Both the position numbers and the translations under genes were made by a program. 64,000 nt of DNA from positions 124,001-188,000 of the forward strand of contig JBBTBX010000006.1 in NCBI GenBank assembly GCA_038043465.1, written 5' to 3'. The notes below the pieces were generated by a model, which did not search any database, was not told the origin of the DNA, and worked only from the letters and a program-made list of their open reading frames with translations. The first letter of the stretch is position 1, and every line of letters begins with the position of its first letter. Origin of the DNA: SXRF01 sp038043465. GTDB lineage: Bacteria > Pseudomonadota > Alphaproteobacteria > Rickettsiales > SXRF01. Positions 59,654-64,000 of this stretch are shown in pieces.

Positions 59654-61462
59654 ATGCAAAATAACAAGCAAGATAGCAATAATTTCTCTACATTTACTCA
59701 TGATCCTGCTGAATTTGCAGGAAATATGGCAAAGGCTGCTGAAAAATGCCAGCTTATTATGCAGGAATTCCTCTCCAAACAGGCGCAGGATGTGGCAAGC
59801 ACACCAATTGACCCGCTTAACATAGCAAATGCCTTTACGGAATTATTCACCCGCATGATTAGTGACCCGGTTGGTTTGGCAGAAAAGCAATTGAATTTTA
59901 TGCAGGATTATATGTTCCTGTGGCAGAAAACCACCCAACGTTTATTCGGAGAGGAGCAAGAGCCTGTTATAACACCAGATAGCCGGGATCGTCGCTTTAA
60001 AGATGTGGCCTGGGAACAGAATACTCTCTTTGATTTTCTTAAGCAGTCATATTTGTTATCAGCACGTTGCATCCAGCAATCGGTAAAAGAGGTGGATGGG
60101 CTAGATCCACATGATGCCCGCAAAATCGATTTTTATACTAGGCAGTTTATCGATGCCATGTCGCCTAGCAATTTTTTGATGACCAATCCTGAGGTATTGA
60201 AAGCAACGATAGACAGCAATGGCGAAAATCTGGTTAAAGGCTTGGAAAACCTTCTTGAAGATATCGAACGTGGCAAAGGAAGTTTACGCATCAGCATGAC
60301 GGATCAGTCGGCTTTCGCTGTTGGCAGAAATCTTGCCGTCACCAAAGGGAAAGTAGTTTTCAGGAATGATTTAATTGAGCTTATTCAATATGAGGCTACA
60401 ACTAAAGACGTTTACAAAACTCCATTACTAGTCATACCTGCATGGATAAACAAATACTACATACTGGATTTACAGCCGGATAATTCTTGTGTGAAATGGG
60501 CTGTTGATCAGGGGCATACGGTATTTGTCATTTCCTGGGTCAATCCCGATGAACGCCTGAGCAAAAAGAGCTTTGACGATTATATGAAAGAAGGACCTCT
60601 GGCAGCTATGGAGGCAATAGAAAAGGCGACAGGGGAAAAATCAATCAGTGTATTTGCTTATTGCCTTGGCGGAACTTTAATGTCCATTACTCTCGCTTGG
60701 CTGCATGCTAAAAAGCAGCAGGATCGCGTCAAATCTATAACTTATCTCACCACCATGATTGATTTCTCAGAGGCTGGTGAGCTTTCTGTATTCATCGATG
60801 AGGAACAGTTAAAACTTCTGGAAAACCGGATGTCACAGCAAGGTTATCTGGAAGGCAGCGAAATGGCGATGACTTTCAATATGCTGCGAGCTAATGATTT
60901 AATCTGGTCTTTTGTGGTGAATAACTACCTGCTCGGCAAAGACCCATTCCCTTTTGATTTGCTCTATTGGAACTCCGATTCTACGCGCATGCCGGCAGCT
61001 ATGCATAGCTTTTATCTACGCAATATGTACCAGCAGAACAAATTGATTAAACCAAATGGCATTACTATTGATGGGGTTCCTATTGATCTGCGCACGATAA
61101 AAACTCCGACCTATATGCTTTCTACGCGTGAGGACCATATAGCACCATGGAAATCAACCTATGCCGCCACCCAGGTATTCGGTGGCAGTATTCGCTTTGT
61201 ACTTGCTGCGTCCGGACATATAGCCGGAGTTATAAACCCGCCTTCCAAACAGAAATATTGTCACTGGATTAATGAAGACCTGCCTAAATCCTCTGATGAC
61301 TGGCTAAAATCAGCGCAGGAACATGCCGGTTCATGGTGGATGGATTGGCAAAATTGGCAATTACAGTTTGCTGGAGAAAAAGTTCCGGCGCGTATTATAG
61401 GTGCCGGCAAATTAAAGCCGATTGAAGACGCTCCTGGAAGCTATGTCAAGGCTATGGTGTAA
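59654..61462 (+). CDS. phaC: Class I poly(3-hydroxyalkanoate) synthase PhaC
   Basis: The enzyme polymerises 3-hydroxyacyl-CoA into storage polyester. The 602 residues match class I PhaC: the lipase-like box AYCLGG with the catalytic Cys (about 337), the Asp in STREDHIAPW, and the His in ASGHIAGVINPP, plus DYMKEGPLAAMEAI. PhaR/PhaE partners are not needed for this class. phaA, phaB and depolymerase genes are not in the window. Confidence 0.95.
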   Translation: MQNNKQDSNNFSTFTHDPAEFAGNMAKAAEKCQLIMQEFLSKQAQDVASTPIDPLNIANAFTELFTRMISDPVGLAEKQLNFMQDYMFLWQKTTQRLFGEEQEPVITPDSRDRRFKDVAWEQNTLFDFLKQSYLLSARCIQQSVKEVDGLDPHDARKIDFYTRQFIDAMSPSNFLMTNPEVLKATIDSNGENLVKGLENLLEDIERGKGSLRISMTDQSAFAVGRNLAVTKGKVVFRNDLIELIQYEATTKDVYKTPLLVIPAWINKYYILDLQPDNSCVKWAVDQGHTVFVISWVNPDERLSKKSFDDYMKEGPLAAMEAIEKATGEKSISVFAYCLGGTLMSITLAWLHAKKQQDRVKSITYLTTMIDFSEAGELSVFIDEEQLKLLENRMSQQGYLEGSEMAMTFNMLRANDLIWSFVVNNYLLGKDPFPFDLLYWNSDSTRMPAAMHSFYLRNMYQQNKLIKPNGITIDGVPIDLRTIKTPTYMLSTREDHIAPWKSTYAATQVFGGSIRFVLAASGHIAGVINPPSKQKYCHWINEDLPKSSDDWLKSAQEHAGSWWMDWQNWQLQFAGEKVPARIIGAGKLKPIEDAPGSYVKAMV

Positions 61463-61495
61463 TTTATAATCTGTAATTTATAATCTGTATTTTAT
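61460..61495. repeat. Short tandem repeat after phaC
   Basis: TAATTTATAATCTG is repeated directly twice, followed by TATTTTATA. It sits at the phaC stop codon. Confidence 0.4.
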
Positions 61496-61522
61496 AGTAA
61501 TTTGATATAATAATTACCCACT

Positions 61523-61624
61523 CGTCATTGCGAGAATGCGTAGCATTCGTGGCAATCCAGAAGCCAAAACATGTTGAAAATACTGGATTGCTTCCTGCCA
61601 CGCTATGCTCGCAGTCGCAATGAC
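61523..61624. repeat. MITE-related repeat without the terminal inverted repeats
   Basis: CGTCATTGCGAG...GGCAATCCAG and CTGGATTGCTTCCTGCCACG...TCGCAGTCGCAATGAC form an imperfect palindrome like the core of the 144-bp elements at 20538 and 27520, but the 19-base termini are missing and the middle differs. It may be an older relative. Confidence 0.7.
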
Positions 61625-61675
61625 AAGAATTGGGGATTTTTATTCTCAAATGAATATATAATGATTACAACAAAA

Positions 61676-62323
61676 CTAAGCGTGACCAACTGAAGCCGAG
61701 AAATTCCCGACATCAAAGCCGAGAGAGGAAATAGCAAGACCCCATTTTGCTTCGTTATCAGTGTCAAAAAGCAACTGCTTAGTCGCTGAAACGACAATCC
61801 AGCTTCCACTTTCCATTTCCGCTTCCAACTGCCCAGCACTCCAGCCGGCATAACCAAGAGCAAGCATAGAACGCTTTGGCCCACCACCGCCCGCCATTGC
61901 CTGCAACACATCGGCATTAGAAGTAACAGCTACACCGTCATGTTTGCAGATAGAGCCATTGGCAATAAATTCATCGCTATGAATTATAAATCCTCTATTA
62001 CTCTCAACCGGACCGCCAAAATGCACCTGCGTACCATGGCTGTAAGTAGTTTCTATATTAAGCTGCTCCATTATGTCATCAACCTTGACATTATCTATAG
62101 GATAATTAACGATAATTCCCATGGCTCCCGCTTCATTATAAGAGCACATATAAATAACCGCCCTAGTGAAACAAGATTCCTGCAAAGAAGGCGCAGCAAC
62201 CAGAAATTTTCCGGCAATAGAACCGGCACTCGCACCCACAGAATAACCAACGCCAGATTTGACGGCAACATTCACGCCAGCCACTGACGCTTTCTGCCTA
62301 AGTAATGTTATATCTTCAGCCAT
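61676..62323 (-). CDS. yqgE: YqgE/AlgH family protein
   Basis: The 215-residue protein (DUF179) has GKFLVAAPSLQESCFTRAVIYMCSYNEAGAMGIIVNYP, FGGPVESNRGFIIHSDE, and YAGWSAGQLEAEMESGSWIV, all family hallmarks. The exact role is unknown. The N-terminal first 35 residues (AEDITLLRQKASVAGVNVAVKSG) extend past the usual start. Confidence 0.92.
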   Translation of the reverse strand: MAEDITLLRQKASVAGVNVAVKSGVGYSVGASAGSIAGKFLVAAPSLQESCFTRAVIYMCSYNEAGAMGIIVNYPIDNVKVDDIMEQLNIETTYSHGTQVHFGGPVESNRGFIIHSDEFIANGSICKHDGVAVTSNADVLQAMAGGGGPKRSMLALGYAGWSAGQLEAEMESGSWIVVSATKQLLFDTDNEAKWGLAISSLGFDVGNFSASVGHA

Positions 62324-62376
62324 AATTGTGAATATAACGCATTTAAAAAAAAATAAAAGTACATATTACAGGATTT

Positions 62377-63231
62377 TTATGCTTTTTTTGTCCAGCTTGC
62401 CGGCAAGATTTCCAGCTTTACACCATCACCGACAAAAGGCGTATCAGCATCTTTGGCAATAGCATATTTATCATTATAAATCAGGGCAATACCAATATCT
62501 TTAAGTGAGGTACGCATCTCTCCTATTACTTCATCACCTACCATTATTTTGCTGCCAGAAACAGGCAGATTCTCATCTGCTTTCACGCTGTAAAAAGATT
62601 TCCTGACCTGCCCGCGAAATTTGCTGCGGGCGGTTACTTCCTGCCCAATATAGCAGCCTTTGGAAAAATCAACCCCGTGCAATTCTTCAAAACCACTCTC
62701 TAATAATAATGATTTTTCTACAACCATGTCACTGGTATCAGGTACGCAGAGCGAAAGTCTGAAATATTCATACTCTTCTACTACTACTGGTGAAATCGAT
62801 TTTTGCTGACAAAATTCGGCAATAGCATCTTTCCTGCCAATCGCCCTGAAACCAAGTTCAGGCAGGCGTGGATCAACATATATATTATAATCTGGATTTT
62901 CATTTTCTTCTGTCACACCCGCCCATAAAGCACAAACGCTAAATGACTCTTCTACTGCAATTTCCACTTTCGAGCGCAGACGGTAAATTTTCAATCTGGA
63001 GAATAAATCACCTACCCTATCGCGCTTTACATCAACGAATATTTTGCCATTCCACGGAATAAGAAAAAAATCATGCAGGAATCTTCCTTGCGGCGATAAA
63101 AGCGCGGCATAAACTGGCTTACCATCAGCAAGCTGCCTGACATCATTACTTACCAGACCCTGCAGAAACTCCAGCGAATCTTCTCCGCCAATGCTTATTA
63201 ATCCACGCTGCGATAAAAACGCATTAAACAT
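62377..63231 (-). CDS. ygfZ: Folate-dependent Fe-S maturation protein YgfZ
   Basis: The 284-residue GcvT-like protein carries the signature KGCYIGQEVTARSKFRG near residue 200 and an early ISIGGEDSLEFLQGLVSNDV. It helps repair or mature certain Fe-S proteins, such as MiaB. The gene is 54 bases beyond yqgE on the same strand. Confidence 0.93.
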   Translation of the reverse strand: MFNAFLSQRGLISIGGEDSLEFLQGLVSNDVRQLADGKPVYAALLSPQGRFLHDFFLIPWNGKIFVDVKRDRVGDLFSRLKIYRLRSKVEIAVEESFSVCALWAGVTEENENPDYNIYVDPRLPELGFRAIGRKDAIAEFCQQKSISPVVVEEYEYFRLSLCVPDTSDMVVEKSLLLESGFEELHGVDFSKGCYIGQEVTARSKFRGQVRKSFYSVKADENLPVSGSKIMVGDEVIGEMRTSLKDIGIALIYNDKYAIAKDADTPFVGDGVKLEILPASWTKKA

Positions 63232-63238
63232 CTAAATA

Positions 63239-63265
63239 CTCGTAATTCGTAGCTCGTAATTCGTA
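63239..63265. repeat. 13-base tandem repeat
   Basis: CTCGTAATTCGTA is repeated twice with one base between copies. It lies between the ygfZ start and the next gene. Confidence 0.4.
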
Positions 63266-63311
63266 TTTTGCAGCTCTTAACACACTAAGCCCTGAATCAC
63301 AATTCTTGGCT

Positions 63312-64000
63312 TTATTTATGAGAATTATTTTTATTTTTTCCATCTTCTATTTTCTCCAACCTGCGCAAACGCTCTTTAATGAAATAGTTCATGTATTTGA
63401 GATCCATATCCTTTATATCATTTGCTTCAGCACGTTCTTTTATGGTCTGCATAATATTATATGCATCTTCCATTTCACCACGCTTCTCCCTTACCACCGC
63501 TGCCATCTGCTGCGCCCATACTGGAACTGCTTTATTGACTAGAGGCGATGAAACTTTAAGTGCCAGATCCTTATCATCCAGTTTATGCATTGCCAGATAA
63601 ATAGACTGTACCAGCCACCACCATTTAGCACCAACATCACGCACGGAATGGGTATGGAGATAATCAACCACATAGCGCACATCCGCTGTGTTCTGCGTCT
63701 GACTGAAATAATAAGTCGCCATGGCAGGAATAATATTTGACCGGGCATCCAGCTCATCTAAAAGATTGAACCATAAATAAAGCTTGTTGAAATCATAATA
63801 ACGGAGTGAAGTTGAGCGTCCAAAAGTGTCGCCAGCGTTTTGTAGGTTAAACGCCAATATCCTGAAATAAAACTGGTTATCGCCAAAGGTTAAGGCATGG
63901 AGAGCTTCTCGCCCAGGAACGTCAGGAACTATTCCCATATCTGGGGTAATATCCTTGGTTTTATACCAATAACCAAGCTGTAACAGCACCAGAACTGCGA
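63312..64000 (-). CDS. Hypothetical TPR-like membrane protein, 5' end outside window
   Basis: At least 225 residues are visible, and the frame stays open to the window edge, so an upstream part (a hydrophobic AVLVLLQLGYWY stretch, probably a membrane helix) is likely. The rest is helical with repeated polar-aromatic patterns (FRILAFNLQNAGDTFG, KLYLWFNLLDELDARS, KWWWLVQSIYLA), perhaps tetratricopeptide-like. I recognise no named family. Confidence 0.6.
   Translation of the reverse strand, partial: AVLVLLQLGYWYKTKDITPDMGIVPDVPGREALHALTFGDNQFYFRILAFNLQNAGDTFGRSTSLRYYDFNKLYLWFNLLDELDARSNIIPAMATYYFSQTQNTADVRYVVDYLHTHSVRDVGAKWWWLVQSIYLAMHKLDDKDLALKVSSPLVNKAVPVWAQQMAAVVREKRGEMEDAYNIMQTIKERAEANDIKDMDLKYMNYFIKERLRRLEKIEDGKNKNNSHK

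Noticed and set aside
61464..61917. Small minus-strand frames around the repeat after phaC
   Set aside because: One covers the MITE-like repeat and one overlies yqgE in another frame. Neither has family features.
1..64000. CRISPR array
   Set aside because: No regularly spaced direct repeats with unique spacers were seen. The repeats present are palindromic single units.

Overview
The window looks like the chromosome of an alphaproteobacterium. The evidence is the order radA, (TA insertion), cvpA, purF, SDR; the linked hom and aminotransferase genes; a class I PHA synthase; an Hda-type DnaA homologue; an alphaproteobacterial ccoNOQPGHIS operon; and CxxCH cytochromes with FNR/Dnr-type regulation. 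I cannot place it to genus. Several families of small palindromic repeats, some sitting in frame inside genes, recall the coding palindromic elements of Rickettsiales, but the gene content (nitrate transporter, molybdenum cofactor pathway, cbb3 oxidase, PHA synthesis) is that of a metabolically competent cell.

Region 1 (1-20.4 kb) is a respiratory block for low-oxygen and nitrate metabolism. It holds a NarK-type transporter (cut by the window edge), a regulator joining a NIT-like (nitrate/nitrite sensing) helical domain to a Crp/Fnr domain, a Moco riboswitch followed by moaA, a moaC-mog fusion, moeA, moaD, moaE and mobA, a MoeB-rhodanese gene, a TauE/SafE permease, a second Crp/Fnr regulator, OmpW, a YdcH-like protein, and the operon safE-ccoN-O-Q-P-G-H-I-S. 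Five perfect TTGAT-N4-ATCAA boxes lie in this block, and I saw none in the other 43 kb. The block reads as richer in G+C than what follows (by eye only). Four of its genes (moaA, ccoG, ccoI, safE) carry in-frame repeat insertions.

Region 2 (20.4-33.2 kb) mixes housekeeping genes (two transporters, rsmI, glnD, hda) with accessory ones: a HigBA toxin-antitoxin pair, a DUF4396/SDR/Cys-rich/HxlR group, and an AT-rich minus-strand cluster of small membrane and secreted proteins with tandem Rap1a/Tai-like immunity genes next to a relic of an RTX-type protein. Two identical 144-bp MITE-like elements lie here, one inserted exactly at the glnD stop codon.

Region 3 (33.6-37.5 kb) is a compact mobile element: an RP4/IncP-like oriT and traJ, a HTH/DnaA-N-like replication protein, two AlpA/excisionase-like proteins and a tyrosine integrase beside an initiator tRNA-Met gene. 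No relaxase gene is present.

Region 4 (37.8-64 kb) is mainly core genes (DAACS transporter, lytic transglycosylase, cutA, murJ, purF, cvpA, radA, metH N-terminal half, hom, aminotransferase, phaC, yqgE, ygfZ). It is interrupted by MntA-HepT flanked by a 58-bp duplication of the radA 3' end, a RHH-YafQ pair, a GNAT protein, BrnT-BrnA, and an AT-rich three-gene cassette led by a TIGR04255-family protein. These are the main accessory points of interest.
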